A stretch of DNA of 61,069 nt from Peptoclostridium sp965368085 (GCA_965368085.1 CBDULP010000014.1:1-61069); one strand, 5' to 3'. Shown: positions 34,541 through 44,928, counted from the first letter of the stretch. Notes: generated from the letters alone by a model not told the origin. A program made the numbers and translations.

Positions 34541-36122
34541 ATATATACCTCGGTAATTTTATTTTTTCCTTGCCTTCAAATATTTTCAATGCACATTCCG
34601 TCTTATTGGCTATCATGTATGAATTCATTTCTTCAATTGACTTTTTATTAATTTCAAATACTTTATTTAAACATTGCAAATCATTCACTTTACAAATTTG
34701 AGGTTCTAATGTGTTGTATTTCTCATCTTTATCATAGAATATCTTTATATTTTCAACACATTCATATTCTTTATATTTAGCTTTTATAGCCTCTACGTTG
34801 CCATCATTATCAGTAACTACTTTAATTGGTTTGTTTAATAGCTTTGCTATCTCCAAAAATCTTTTAAAAGCTAAACCTTTTACTGTTATTACATCTACCC
34901 CATCTTCTATTGGTAGCTTTCCATGTTTATTTATATATGCTTTTTGTATTATAAGTTCATCAGATGGCCCTTCACATAAAATTGGATTTTCTGACAGCAA
35001 CATCCTTAAAGTATCATAGCCTGGTAACTTTTTAAAATATTTCTGTGTATCTTCTTTTAATGCAGATAACTCCATCGTTTTCTTATTTTTATTAAATAAA
35101 ATTAAATTTTCTAATCCTAATTTATTAACTACATATGTACTGTGTGTCGTTAAAATCAATTGTTTTCCATTACATTTAGAACTTATTCCTTCTATTAATT
35201 TATTCATATTAGAAAAAGATAAGTGATTCTCGGGTTCTTCTATGAGTATTACACTTGAATCTTGCGCTTGCGTTTCTAATGCTAATCTCATTTTTATAGA
35301 ATTTTGCTCGCCTTGACCAAGATAGTTAAACGGAACTTCATCTAAATATGATGTTAGCGTTGATTCCCAATTACTTCTTGTAGATACATCAATGGCTACT
35401 GCTAATTCTTTCTTTGTTATATTGCCTTTTATTGTATTTAACTTTTTGTTTATCCCTGAAATCGAATCTTCTGTTACAAAAGTTTCTTTTAACTTTCTAT
35501 AACTTAATGCTAATTGAGCTTTTTCTTTATCATCCAAAATATTATTTATAATTTTAGAAATATATTTATCAGCACCATTTATTAATTTAATAGACGATGT
35601 ATCTATGTATGTAGCATTTACAGGAATACTTCTATTTGTTATTGAATTATATCCAAACGAATACCATCTGACCTCATAATATTCTATTGGTATCGTTTTT
35701 ATATCATTTGGATTTTCAATATATTTCTCATACTCTTTTGCATATGATTCATTAAATTCAATCGATAAATGAATTCCCGGACAATCTTCTTTCTTTGTAT
35801 TATTCGAACCTCTTAATGCTTGCACATCTTTAGTTGACTTTAAGTATAATTCAATCATTATTTTCGGCAACGGAATATTATTACCCTTTTTCAATGCTTC
35901 AATATACTCATTTACTACCTTGGTATTAAATAAATATGGTGTAAGTTCATATATACTGTTACGTCCATTTATTTGATTTGTAAGAGCTAAGTTAATGGCT
36001 TCTAATAACGATGTTTTTCCAACTTCATTGTCTCCAACTATTATTGAAATATCCCTTGAAAATTTTAATTCAAAATGCTCAAAAGACTTATAGTTTTCTA
36101 TCACTATCTTTTCTATAATCAT
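34524..36122 (-). CDS. OLD-family ATPase with TOPRIM nuclease domain (GajA-like)
   Basis: A 532-aa protein. The ABC-type ATPase has Walker A GDNEVGKTS (30-38), signature LGQGEQ (268-273), Walker B VILIEEPENH (291-300) and the switch His in TTHS (327). The C-terminal TOPRIM domain has its Glu in LCEGPSDE (E384) and the DxD motif in VVTDNDG (438-440). This is the class 2 OLD nuclease layout, normally next to a UvrD-like helicase as here. In Gabija this protein nicks DNA when nucleotides are depleted. Length is near the usual 560-580 aa. It sits directly after tnsE in the transposon. Confidence 0.8.
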   Translation of the reverse strand: MIIEKIVIENYKSFEHFELKFSRDISIIVGDNEVGKTSLLEAINLALTNQINGRNSIYELTPYLFNTKVVNEYIEALKKGNNIPLPKIMIELYLKSTKDVQALRGSNNTKKEDCPGIHLSIEFNESYAKEYEKYIENPNDIKTIPIEYYEVRWYSFGYNSITNRSIPVNATYIDTSSIKLINGADKYISKIINNILDDKEKAQLALSYRKLKETFVTEDSISGINKKLNTIKGNITKKELAVAIDVSTRSNWESTLTSYLDEVPFNYLGQGEQNSIKMRLALETQAQDSSVILIEEPENHLSFSNMNKLIEGISSKCNGKQLILTTHSTYVVNKLGLENLILFNKNKKTMELSALKEDTQKYFKKLPGYDTLRMLLSENPILCEGPSDELIIQKAYINKHGKLPIEDGVDVITVKGLAFKRFLEIAKLLNKPIKVVTDNDGNVEAIKAKYKEYECVENIKIFYDKDEKYNTLEPQICKVNDLQCLNKVFEINKKSIEEMNSYMIANKTECALKIFEGKEKIKLPRYIYDAIK

Positions 36123-36219
36123 TTATTATCCACGCCCTTTTAGATATCTATTATCAAAGTCAACATTATTTTTAAACAAAGTCACATATTAAAGGTTCTT
36201 CTAAAATCGATTTTTTATG

Positions 36220-37806
36220 CTAAATAATTTCATATAACTTTTCATATACATGTTCACTCTTATCCATCATACTCGCCTTATCACTCAAATGCCTCAATCG
36301 CTTCGAGTATACTCCATTTTTCTCCAACTCGTTCAACAACTTAGAATCCCAAGCTCCGCTCTTTTCCACAAGTCCTAAAGTAACTCTGATGCATATTTTA
36401 TGCCACTCTACCTGTTCTCTTGAATACAGTAAAAGCATTGAAAGCGACTTATTTTCTCGTTCGACTTCTATGAGTCTGTACTCCATCCCGTTTTCCATTA
36501 CTATCTCACCTACAGCATACCGTCTTTTGGTTATCCCGTCGCTTAGTTTTGAAAACTTCTTTCCCTTTATGCCTTCTTGCAAATAGTAAGTCTTGCCGTT
36601 TACAGCTATCACATCAGGCTTTTCCCTTAAAAGCCCTAGTATCTCTTTGAATTCCTCAAGCTCTCCCTTAAAATCCTGTTCTTCCATGCCTTCGTACTCG
36701 ATTCCCTTTGCAGTATTCAATCCTCCTGTATCGGCGGTGCTTCTTAATTTATCATCTTTCAATTCATATATTTTGGTATTTTCATCTTCATTTTTTCGCA
36801 GGCTCTTTACCCCTGATCTTGTCTTACTTATTGGAACATCGCCTTCATATGAATGCTCTGCCCCCCGAGTTGCTATAAAATCAGAGTCAGTCATTTTAGA
36901 ACCGTCAATCTCAGGGTCTAGCTTTCTATCGCCGTCTTCCTTTGGTTTTTTGTGTGATCGCTTCTTTGGTTCTGTGCTTGTTTCTGTTTTCTTGATATAT
37001 GGAGATTTAATGAATATTCTCTTTGCATCTATTTTCTTCTTTTTAAACGCTACAATTTCACGAACCCTTACCACATTGTTGCTATTTTTTCTTATTCTGG
37101 CCTTTATATTCAACTTATCAAATAAAAAATCACACTTAAGTTCTCCATACAATTTCAAGTTCTTACCGACCTGATTAAACATTTTCAATATATTTTCATT
37201 TGTAATTATCCACGCTAAATGACGTATGTATACTTTTTTTAATAGTTCTTCTTCATATTCATCAGAAAAATCAATAAATAGCTTCCCATCACTACCACGC
37301 ATATGTACAAAATATTTTGGTAGGCTGTCCATCTCTACAATCCTGTTCAGTAAAAATTGACTGTTCGCTATAGTAGCCCTTATTATTTCAACTGCTGGAA
37401 TCCTGTATTTAATTCCATTTTTGTATCCCACAAATATATTTGTGCTTATTCTTTTATTCCCTATTTGAATTGAGTCTTCAATAATTTTAAACTCTATATT
37501 TCTAAATACTATATCTTCGACAACTTCACCTTTTATTTCGCTGCTGTTTGACTTTTCATTTTCATTATTTAGATTTCCGTTTGTATAGTATCTTCCACAT
37601 GCAAGAAAGTGTACAGTTGCCCAGTCAAATGTCAGCATTTTAATTTCTGTATCCCCTTTAAAATATGCATCTATCATCCACTTTTTGTCCTTCAAATATG
37701 GATCGTCTATCCAGTAGAGCATGGCCTCCTCATTTTGCTTGAAAGGCCAGTTCTTAACAATCACTTTGTCTTGTTCTCCAGCGATAGTATCCCCTCCCCA
37801 AAGCAT
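36220..37806 (-). CDS. tnsE: TnsE, Tn7 target-selection protein
   Basis: A 528-aa protein, close to the 538 aa of Tn7 TnsE. Similarities by eye: YRIPAVEIIRATIANSQFLL matches the central IPQLELAR region; a long variable linker rich in K, S and E follows (about 270-370); the C-terminal domain has ADTGGLNTAK, LIEVERENKSLSML, and WDSKLLNEL, in line with Tn7 TnsE. TnsE steers insertion to replicating DNA and conjugal plasmids through the sliding clamp and 3' recessed ends. It is separated from tnsD by a KAP NTPase gene, ending 27 bp before tnsE. The start has only a weak ribosome site (AAGAAG). Confidence 0.8.
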   Translation of the reverse strand: MLWGGDTIAGEQDKVIVKNWPFKQNEEAMLYWIDDPYLKDKKWMIDAYFKGDTEIKMLTFDWATVHFLACGRYYTNGNLNNENEKSNSSEIKGEVVEDIVFRNIEFKIIEDSIQIGNKRISTNIFVGYKNGIKYRIPAVEIIRATIANSQFLLNRIVEMDSLPKYFVHMRGSDGKLFIDFSDEYEEELLKKVYIRHLAWIITNENILKMFNQVGKNLKLYGELKCDFLFDKLNIKARIRKNSNNVVRVREIVAFKKKKIDAKRIFIKSPYIKKTETSTEPKKRSHKKPKEDGDRKLDPEIDGSKMTDSDFIATRGAEHSYEGDVPISKTRSGVKSLRKNEDENTKIYELKDDKLRSTADTGGLNTAKGIEYEGMEEQDFKGELEEFKEILGLLREKPDVIAVNGKTYYLQEGIKGKKFSKLSDGITKRRYAVGEIVMENGMEYRLIEVERENKSLSMLLLYSREQVEWHKICIRVTLGLVEKSGAWDSKLLNELEKNGVYSKRLRHLSDKASMMDKSEHVYEKLYEII

Positions 37807-37833
37807 AACTTCTTACTACATCCATCTTAAACT

Positions 37834-39135
37834 CTAGTCCATCCATTCTAGTAACTCCATTTTACTTTCTACATAATTACCTAAAGTTCCATATCCTTCT
37901 ATAGGTCCAAATGCATTTACTATATTTTCAATTTCACTAGACATCAATTGAATCAATGATTTTGTATTATTGTCTAAGTGAAAACAACTCAGATACCTCT
38001 CAATACCAGTTATCTTGTAATAGTTTGATGGTATTGTATAATTAGGTATATTGGTTCCGTTATTACGACTTGTAACATCTTCTTTCATTACCGTTTCAGA
38101 AAGGATAGCTTTATAGTCTTTAGGTTTTTTATATTTTAATGCAGTCATAAAAAAGAAAAATTTTATTTTATCTCCATATCCACCCTTCTTAAGTCCTGCA
38201 TTATATAAAATATCAAAGTTTTTGAATATTGTAGTCAAATCTCTTAGTGATAGGCTTAATTTTTCAACAAGATCGCTAATAAATGCTCTACTCAATAATT
38301 GTTGATATACAATGTGCTTATTGCTACTACAAAAAATATCTATTTCTGGATTAGGTAGATTAAAATTAATATCAAAAAACCTTCTCAAGTATCCATCTGC
38401 ATCTATATTCCTTCCATATAATTGTTTAACACTTTCTGATAATTGTTCAAAATCTACAGCGAATATAAACACATATTGGGGAATATTTAAAAAATGCTTA
38501 ATCGTTTCTAATAATTCAATGGCATAATCCGGCCTACATCTATCTAATTCATCAATAATAAATACTTTTATTTTATTTTTGTCGATTTCATCCTTAAGAA
38601 ATTTTTCCAAACTATCTTTAGCCTTTTTAAAGCTTATGTATTCGTCTAAATAATTACTTTTGCTTTCTTCAATACAATTCTTTATCTTTTCAGGATCTAT
38701 TTCGCCTAAATCTATCTCTTTTATCTTTTCCATTAATTCATCTACTGGAAATTTCAACTTTTCTCTCATCGCATTAGTAAACCATGTTTTCCCAATATAT
38801 AACCCAATATCTCTAGTATTTTTTATTAAGTTGCTTCTAATATCTGCTTCTTTATACTCATCATATATAGAGTACATGAATGGGCACAATGGATTATCAA
38901 ATATGTCGTGCTCCCATACGTTAAACCTAAATACATTGAAAAGTTTAGCATTTTCATCATTCTGCATAAGTGCCTTCAATCCATCTAAAAAAGTAGTTTT
39001 TCCCATACCCCAACTAGCATTTATCGACATTACTAAAGACCTATTATCTGTAGCAATATACTTTTCATATTCTTTAGAAATCTCAACAATACTATTTGCA
39101 AATCTTTTTCTTTTTTCCATATCAAAGTTACTCAT
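37834..39135 (-). CDS. KAP-family P-loop NTPase between tnsD and tnsE
   Basis: A 433-aa NTPase. Walker A is NASWGMGKTTFL (39-50) and Walker B KVFIIDELDRCRPD (190-203), the signature of KAP proteins (Kidins220/ARMS-PifA); FNVWEHD in between is also typical. No transmembrane segments are inserted, so it is probably cytosolic. PifA is known from F-plasmid exclusion of phage T7, and KAP genes are frequent in defence islands. The gene splits the tnsABCDE block, 83 bp after tnsD and 27 bp before tnsE. It is much more AT-rich than tnsA-tnsD, so a later insertion is likely. Confidence 0.78.
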   Translation of the reverse strand: MSNFDMEKRKRFANSIVEISKEYEKYIATDNRSLVMSINASWGMGKTTFLDGLKALMQNDENAKLFNVFRFNVWEHDIFDNPLCPFMYSIYDEYKEADIRSNLIKNTRDIGLYIGKTWFTNAMREKLKFPVDELMEKIKEIDLGEIDPEKIKNCIEESKSNYLDEYISFKKAKDSLEKFLKDEIDKNKIKVFIIDELDRCRPDYAIELLETIKHFLNIPQYVFIFAVDFEQLSESVKQLYGRNIDADGYLRRFFDINFNLPNPEIDIFCSSNKHIVYQQLLSRAFISDLVEKLSLSLRDLTTIFKNFDILYNAGLKKGGYGDKIKFFFFMTALKYKKPKDYKAILSETVMKEDVTSRNNGTNIPNYTIPSNYYKITGIERYLSCFHLDNNTKSLIQLMSSEIENIVNAFGPIEGYGTLGNYVESKMELLEWMD

Positions 39136-39218
39136 ATCTTTATCCCCTCTACTTCTCGCTTATGCAATTTAATAAGTCTATACTTAAAAAACTTCAACTT
39201 CTTAAATCCAAGTCATAA

Positions 39219-41093
39219 TCAAAGTCCGAGCTTTTTCTTCACCTTTTCAAAATCTTCACTCCTGAGTCCTGCCTCCCTTTGGACTTCCCAAAGCCTTATC
39301 TTTTCTCCAGCCGTTTTCTTGTTGTCGATTATAGTCTTTACCCGCCTGATTTGATATTCTTCAACGCTCTCTAGTATGCTGTTGAGAAATTTTTTCGATT
39401 TTGGGATTTTATCCAATTTCTTCTCTAATATAGATTTTACATTTAATCGCCTTCCAAGTAAAGATATGGTCAGTCTTTCATATTCTGGATTTTGAGTAAT
39501 TCTATTGTATTCTTGCTTCAAAAGCTCTAGTATCTCCTCGTCCCTTTGCTCCCAGTCCACTCTCTTGTCGCTTTTGAAGTCTATTTCGTCCACACTTTTC
39601 CGCTCTGGCATGTTTTCAAACAGCCACTTCCTGTCTTTCCTGTATAAATACGAATACTCCTTTTTGCAAATACTCTTAAGCTCTGTCCTTGTAATTCCGC
39701 TGTTTTGATTCTTCGCATCCAGTATTGCCTTTTTGTATCTTTCAGCCAGTTCACCATCGTCAGTTTGCTTTGGCTGCTTCTCGTATATTTTTTCGTTCAT
39801 GTTCGAGCTTTCAAATCTGTTTATTCCAAGGAGTCTGTCGTATTTCACTATTGTCTTGGGATCGCACCTCATCTCCTTTGCAGCGCTTCTTATGCTTAAG
39901 TCATTTTCACTGAGAAGTGCCTTTAGCTTTTCATTCCACACATGTCCGAATTCCTTTATCGTTCCTGCCTTGTATCTGTCTTCACTCTTCTTGTCAGGTC
40001 CTTTTCTAGAATATACGAATCCGCAGCTGCATCTGAATGTCCCTACAGGCACCCTCGTCTTGTAGTCCGCCGTTATTTCAATGTCCTCCACAACATCCTT
40101 TTTATAATGGTCTGCCGCCAGATTCAGGCATGGCCACGGCCCCTTTCCAAAAGGCATGTTCCTTAATTCTTCCAACTTGAAAAATGCCTCAATGTCTTTC
40201 ATCAAAAAATCAATTATCATTATGTGCCTTATCGGATGAACTGTCCTTTTGCTGCTTCTAGTAGCGACTTTGAGCCAGTTGTGTTCATAGTCCCTGTCTA
40301 TTTTGGACTCCATCTTAACGAGCAGCTGTTCTCCCCAATAGTTTACAAACTCTTCGCAAAGCTGTGTCTGCCTTATGCTTCCTCCAATACTCGCAAGCCC
40401 TCTGGCGCTGAGAAGCTCCCTGTACTTTTTTCTTATGCTGCTTATCCCAACGCCCTCAGTGTCCGATTTCATGATGTAGTCTGCATGCCTTGATATTCTC
40501 ATGAGCTTTTCTTCAATGCCTTTGTCCTTTTCATATTCTTCTTTAAAATCCAAATGATCCTTTTCAATTCTCACAAATTCCACCCTGCTCGAATTCCTTT
40601 TTCCTATAGGGTATCTTTTCAGCTTTGCTCCGTGATATGGACACAGGAACACTCCTTGAAGCTGGTGAATCCTGTGAATGTAGGGCTCTTTGTGCTTTTC
40701 AATGTCTTCTTTGGCGCATACGGGACAGTAGTATATCCTATCCTTTTTGCATATGCTTCCCGCCATAATCCCTGTTTTTGCGTAAATGCCCTTGCCGTCA
40801 CTGTACCTCATAATATCAAAAAGCTCCCTTTTCCTTGAATAAGGCATAAAGGGAGCGTAAAAATTGAAAAGGGTATGGTTTTTTATTATATATTCGGCTG
40901 TATAATATCTTCCAAGGTTTTTTGCCAGATGTTCAATGTGTCCACAGAAATAAAGGCTGGGTATCGCCGTATTCGTTCCAAATATTTCTACAAGAGTGTC
41001 CTTGAAGTCTATGTTTCCAGAGTAGTAGTGATATCTCGACAGTGTTCCATAAAGCAGCTCGTCCTCATATGGGTCTGTAAAAAAATTAAGCAT
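39219..41093 (-). CDS. tnsD: TnsD (TniQ family), glmS-targeting protein
   Basis: A 624-aa TniQ-family target selector. The N-terminal zinc module is YYCPVCAKEDIEKHKEPYIH with H143 and LCPYHG (C123, C126, C151, H154). A second Cys pair occurs in FRCSCGFVYSR. C-terminal DNA-binding helices include LSIRSAAKEMRCDPKTIVKY. In Tn7 TnsD reads the 3' end of glmS and recruits TnsC; here the element sits just behind glmS, which agrees. The start lies 3 bp after the tnsC stop, so they are co-translated. Length is larger than Tn7 TnsD (508 aa), within the family's range. Confidence 0.9.
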   Translation of the reverse strand: MLNFFTDPYEDELLYGTLSRYHYYSGNIDFKDTLVEIFGTNTAIPSLYFCGHIEHLAKNLGRYYTAEYIIKNHTLFNFYAPFMPYSRKRELFDIMRYSDGKGIYAKTGIMAGSICKKDRIYYCPVCAKEDIEKHKEPYIHRIHQLQGVFLCPYHGAKLKRYPIGKRNSSRVEFVRIEKDHLDFKEEYEKDKGIEEKLMRISRHADYIMKSDTEGVGISSIRKKYRELLSARGLASIGGSIRQTQLCEEFVNYWGEQLLVKMESKIDRDYEHNWLKVATRSSKRTVHPIRHIMIIDFLMKDIEAFFKLEELRNMPFGKGPWPCLNLAADHYKKDVVEDIEITADYKTRVPVGTFRCSCGFVYSRKGPDKKSEDRYKAGTIKEFGHVWNEKLKALLSENDLSIRSAAKEMRCDPKTIVKYDRLLGINRFESSNMNEKIYEKQPKQTDDGELAERYKKAILDAKNQNSGITRTELKSICKKEYSYLYRKDRKWLFENMPERKSVDEIDFKSDKRVDWEQRDEEILELLKQEYNRITQNPEYERLTISLLGRRLNVKSILEKKLDKIPKSKKFLNSILESVEEYQIRRVKTIIDNKKTAGEKIRLWEVQREAGLRSEDFEKVKKKLGL

Positions 41094-41096
41094 ATG

Positions 41097-42791
41097 TCAT
41101 TCCACCTTTAAAAATTCGTCCACAGGATTCTTTATATATCCACATTTTTTGAGAGCTTCATATGGGTGAATCTTCTTTTCGATAGATATTTCATGTATTC
41201 TTCTAAGATCGTCTTTGTCATGCACTTCTTCCGTCTTTTGCTTTTCCCTTTCCCTTCTGTCGTTTTCAGAAATGGCCTTTTTCAAAGCCTCGGCCTTCAT
41301 GTTACTGTAGTCAGCATCCGTGCCGCAGCTTCTCACCACTTTTTCAACTATGACCTCAATCCGCTTTTCTGAAAGACTATTGAATATTCCAAGCCCTGCA
41401 AGCTCTATTGTAATCTGCTCAATATGGTTTTTTCTTTTGGATTCGCTGAATTCTTTCTGGGTATCAAGCATCGCCTTGATTTTTCCTCGCACGTCTATGC
41501 TGTTTCTATGCTTTGCAGTTATGTCGTCAAGGTTTATCGCTATGTCCTCATACCTGCTTATGTCAGTAATATTGTTGTCTCTAAGCGCCTTTATCATAGG
41601 CTGTATCATGTGAAGGTCTTCCTTTGAGGTCTTCTTTATTATTTGCTTTGTTATCTTTTCGGAGTCCGTATTGAGCGCCCTCTCCTGAGCCAGTATGAAA
41701 AGATTCACAGCCACCGCAGTTATCCCCTGGCTTTGGTCGTACATTATCTCCCTGAACTCCTCCGTAAGCGCAGTCTTTTCCTTGAGCCACTGGAATTCCC
41801 AGAGCGTTTCTATGAAAAAGTCCCACTCGTCGCTGTCCTTGTCCATCCTGTCCCATATTATATTGCCTTCACTTCCCGCTCTTCTGGCCTGCCTAAAGTC
41901 TTTTTTCAGTATCCTAAGGGCCTTGAAAGTCCCTATCATGACTGTTGGAATTCCAACTGTATTTGTGAGCGTAACAAAAAAATTGAGCATCTCTTCCGGA
42001 TCATTTTTCGCGTTTATAAGATGCTGGATCTCGTCTATTACAAGAAGCCCTATGCCGTACATGCTCGCAAGGTGAGTCATGTTGAGCATCATTGACGATG
42101 TTATCCTGTTGAGGTATCCGTATTTTTCAAGATACCTTGTTCCCAATATATCGTCCACCGCCTTGAAGAAGCTCTTGCACAGCGTGGATAGGTTCCCGTC
42201 ATACGGACAGTCTATCTTAAGCCAAACTATCTGAGTTCTGCTAAGCGGCGCTTCCTTGTACTCCTCATGCTTTATTACCTGCGGATACATAGAAAGTAGC
42301 CTCTCTATGGCGGTGGTCTTTCCTATCCCTGATATTCCTATTATCGAAAGGCTGTCGGCTGTAGAGCGTATATGGCTCATTCCATTCGCCAGAGCATTTC
42401 TCCTTTCGTCCTCTCTCAGGGCTTTCACATCATTTAATATTCTAAGCCTTTCATAGTCCGCACCGCCCAACGGATTCCTTGAAAGATAGCCTCTTCTTAG
42501 CATTGTTGAAATCTTCGACTCTATTAGAAAGTGGTCTGGAAGGGGCTGTATGAAATTTTTTATCCTTTTTATGAGGTGGTGCCTTACATTTCTGCTCCTG
42601 TCCCTTTCACCTTCTTCGACTATTGGATATGATGTGAACTGTTCTATTATTTCCTCCTCCGTAAATATGTCTGGAAGCGCCTCGATATACGGGTTGTTGG
42701 CATATTCGCCCACCTCCTGCTCCCTGTATCTTGCCATTTGGAAATTCTCGTTCAACAGTGAAATATTATTGTTTTTTTCCAAGGCTCTCAT
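41097..42791 (-). CDS. tnsC: TnsC, AAA+ transposition regulator
   Basis: A 564-aa AAA+ ATPase that links target selectors to the TnsAB transposase. Walker A is GISGIGKTT (152-160) and Walker B LLVIDEIQHL (249-258). The N-terminal ~130 residues contain the TnsC-type segment before the ATPase, and the C-terminal ~200 residues are charged helices expected to contact TnsA and TnsB. Length is almost that of Tn7 TnsC (555 aa). It overlaps the end of tnsB by 26 bp. Confidence 0.92.
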   Translation of the reverse strand: MRALEKNNNISLLNENFQMARYREQEVGEYANNPYIEALPDIFTEEEIIEQFTSYPIVEEGERDRSRNVRHHLIKRIKNFIQPLPDHFLIESKISTMLRRGYLSRNPLGGADYERLRILNDVKALREDERRNALANGMSHIRSTADSLSIIGISGIGKTTAIERLLSMYPQVIKHEEYKEAPLSRTQIVWLKIDCPYDGNLSTLCKSFFKAVDDILGTRYLEKYGYLNRITSSMMLNMTHLASMYGIGLLVIDEIQHLINAKNDPEEMLNFFVTLTNTVGIPTVMIGTFKALRILKKDFRQARRAGSEGNIIWDRMDKDSDEWDFFIETLWEFQWLKEKTALTEEFREIMYDQSQGITAVAVNLFILAQERALNTDSEKITKQIIKKTSKEDLHMIQPMIKALRDNNITDISRYEDIAINLDDITAKHRNSIDVRGKIKAMLDTQKEFSESKRKNHIEQITIELAGLGIFNSLSEKRIEVIVEKVVRSCGTDADYSNMKAEALKKAISENDRREREKQKTEEVHDKDDLRRIHEISIEKKIHPYEALKKCGYIKNPVDEFLKVE

Positions 42792-44928
42792 CCCTTTTCT
42801 TTCTTATTTTCTTCATAAGGTCTTCCTTTCTGGAATCCCTTGTCTCTTTCTTGTCTTCAGCCGTTCCTTCAAAGCTTTTGACTATGCCTTCCTTCTTTTC
42901 CTCTTCTCCGAGTACGAATGCTTCTTCATTTCTGTTTACAATCTTTTCAATCTTCCTGTTGTCCTTTATTCCCTTTATCTTCTTGGACTTAGGCTCTTTT
43001 ACCTCAGAGCTTTTCTTTTCCTTTTGGGCGTTTTTTACTATCTGCTCTATCTCCTTGTCAAGGTCAATGTGAAGTTGGTTTTGAGACTGGTTCTCCCAGC
43101 TTACCAGCTCCTCCCTTAGTTCCTCCTGGAATATTATCTCTTCAAGAATACAGTCCCTGTACTGAACGCTCTTTTCTAGGAGATAGCAGGTTTCAAAATT
43201 TCTGCCGTCTTCATGAGGAATGTATATCTGGTTCATATTCCTCGGATCGTATATGACTTCAACCCTTTTGTTCTTTGGCTTTATAAACCACTGCTCCTCT
43301 ATAGCCTTTTGAGAGCTGTAATACAGCTTTTTGAACCTGAATCCCGCCCTTGATATGCTTGCTTTTCCCCTCGGCAACAGATTGAGCCTCATTATATCCC
43401 TTTCTATTACCCTAAGTCTTCCTTTCTTGTTTCCTATCCCCCAGTTCCAAAGGTTTACAGGAGTAGGCGCAATCTCGTCCGCTATCATTTCCTTGTCCAT
43501 CTGATAGCCTTCCACAATCTTATGATTGTGGTGGAGCACCATTTTAATGAATATCTTCGTAAACTCTTCGAGCGTAAGCGTGGCGTCAAGCCTGTAGTCC
43601 CTGTCGCCTCTTTCCCTGAACTCTTTGAGTATTGCGCCCGGGGTCTTGTGCTTAATCTTTTCGTTCACTGTCCTGAATTTTCTCTCCACTATTCCCTTGA
43701 GGTCACCCCTGTATGGAGGCGTGTTTTCAATTTTTATGTTCAAATTGTTTATGAGGTTTTCCACCGAATAACCCTCAAATTCTCCCCTGTCTGCAATTAT
43801 TATCTCCGGCAGATGACTTGAAGGCCACTGCTCATTTGTAATCTTTATACCGAAGTTCTCACAGAATTCAGCCTTGTCGCACACCATGTTGTCCAGAGCC
43901 ATCGCAGCCCCAATCCATGAAGGGCCTTCAAGCCCTGCATATATGCCTGTTATAAGCCTTGAATACACATCCATGACGGCATAGACTACCGGCCTTCCTA
44001 TTATCCTGTTTCTGCTGAGAGAACTCACAAGGTATACATCCGCTATGGTGGCATCTATTTGAAATCTCGTTCCAGGGCCATCTGTCTCCTGTTTTGAATC
44101 TCCTAAAGTCGCCCTGCCTTTCAGCTCGAATGCTTTGCCGCTTTCCCTAAATGTGATTTCCTTTTTGACGTCCCGAAGCTTTTTATGCCAATAGTAGAAT
44201 TGAGCATATGTTGGTGTTCTAGATTCATTCCAGACATTATGTTTTATCTCACCTTTTTCTACAATTTTGTCCGAGAAAAATTCCCTGAGCATTGAATTGT
44301 AAGCCGACTTCAAAGACGGCTTTTGTTTTTTGTTGTAGTATTTATCTATGGATACTTCAAATATGGTTCTTATATCATCCGTTATGTTTATTCCCTTTGT
44401 TGATTCGCCTTTGTAGTTCACCTTTTTGGGTCTTCCTACTTTAACCTCTCCAAGATTTCTAGATTTTCCTCTAGCACCAGAATTTCTATAATCCGGAAGC
44501 AACGCATTTTTAGTCATCCCTCTTTGCCAGAAACGACTGAACATTTTTTTGATTTTCGATATACTCTTTCCCGATCTTTCAGATATCTCTTTAAATATCC
44601 TCTTCCTATCCGATTGATTTAACAGACACTCCCTTTGACTCACCCAAAATTCATTTACAAGTTGCCAATCCTCATCTCTTTTTTGCCTTTCAATTTCTGA
44701 TAATGCACCTTCATCTTGAGTCGTAATAAAAGGTTCATTTATCTTCAACAATATCTTATTGCTGACTTCGGCCACTATTTTTTCTATTGGTTCCTTTTTA
44801 GGCATAGACGTTGCAAAATCTAAGAATACATAATATACATTACCATTGCTTTCATCTATGCTAATTATACGAATCCGATTTTTATTATCTTTGTCCGAGT
44901 ATTGATACACTGTGTTTTCCACTATCAT
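42766..44928 (-). CDS. tnsB: TnsB, DDE transposase
   Basis: A 720-aa retroviral-integrase-type transposase that cuts and joins the 3' ends of the element. The DDE triad is visible: D292 in FQIDAT, D380 in IIADRGEF and E415 in GIVERKF. The 88- and 35-residue spacings are the same as in Tn7 TnsB (D273, D361, E396). N-terminal DNA-binding helices precede it and a C-terminal basic/acidic tail (from about 620) probably contacts TnsC. It should bind the 20-bp sites at both ends. The ATG overlaps the TGA of tnsA (ATGA). Confidence 0.95.
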   Translation of the reverse strand: MIVENTVYQYSDKDNKNRIRIISIDESNGNVYYVFLDFATSMPKKEPIEKIVAEVSNKILLKINEPFITTQDEGALSEIERQKRDEDWQLVNEFWVSQRECLLNQSDRKRIFKEISERSGKSISKIKKMFSRFWQRGMTKNALLPDYRNSGARGKSRNLGEVKVGRPKKVNYKGESTKGINITDDIRTIFEVSIDKYYNKKQKPSLKSAYNSMLREFFSDKIVEKGEIKHNVWNESRTPTYAQFYYWHKKLRDVKKEITFRESGKAFELKGRATLGDSKQETDGPGTRFQIDATIADVYLVSSLSRNRIIGRPVVYAVMDVYSRLITGIYAGLEGPSWIGAAMALDNMVCDKAEFCENFGIKITNEQWPSSHLPEIIIADRGEFEGYSVENLINNLNIKIENTPPYRGDLKGIVERKFRTVNEKIKHKTPGAILKEFRERGDRDYRLDATLTLEEFTKIFIKMVLHHNHKIVEGYQMDKEMIADEIAPTPVNLWNWGIGNKKGRLRVIERDIMRLNLLPRGKASISRAGFRFKKLYYSSQKAIEEQWFIKPKNKRVEVIYDPRNMNQIYIPHEDGRNFETCYLLEKSVQYRDCILEEIIFQEELREELVSWENQSQNQLHIDLDKEIEQIVKNAQKEKKSSEVKEPKSKKIKGIKDNRKIEKIVNRNEEAFVLGEEEKKEGIVKSFEGTAEDKKETRDSRKEDLMKKIRKKRDESLGKKQ

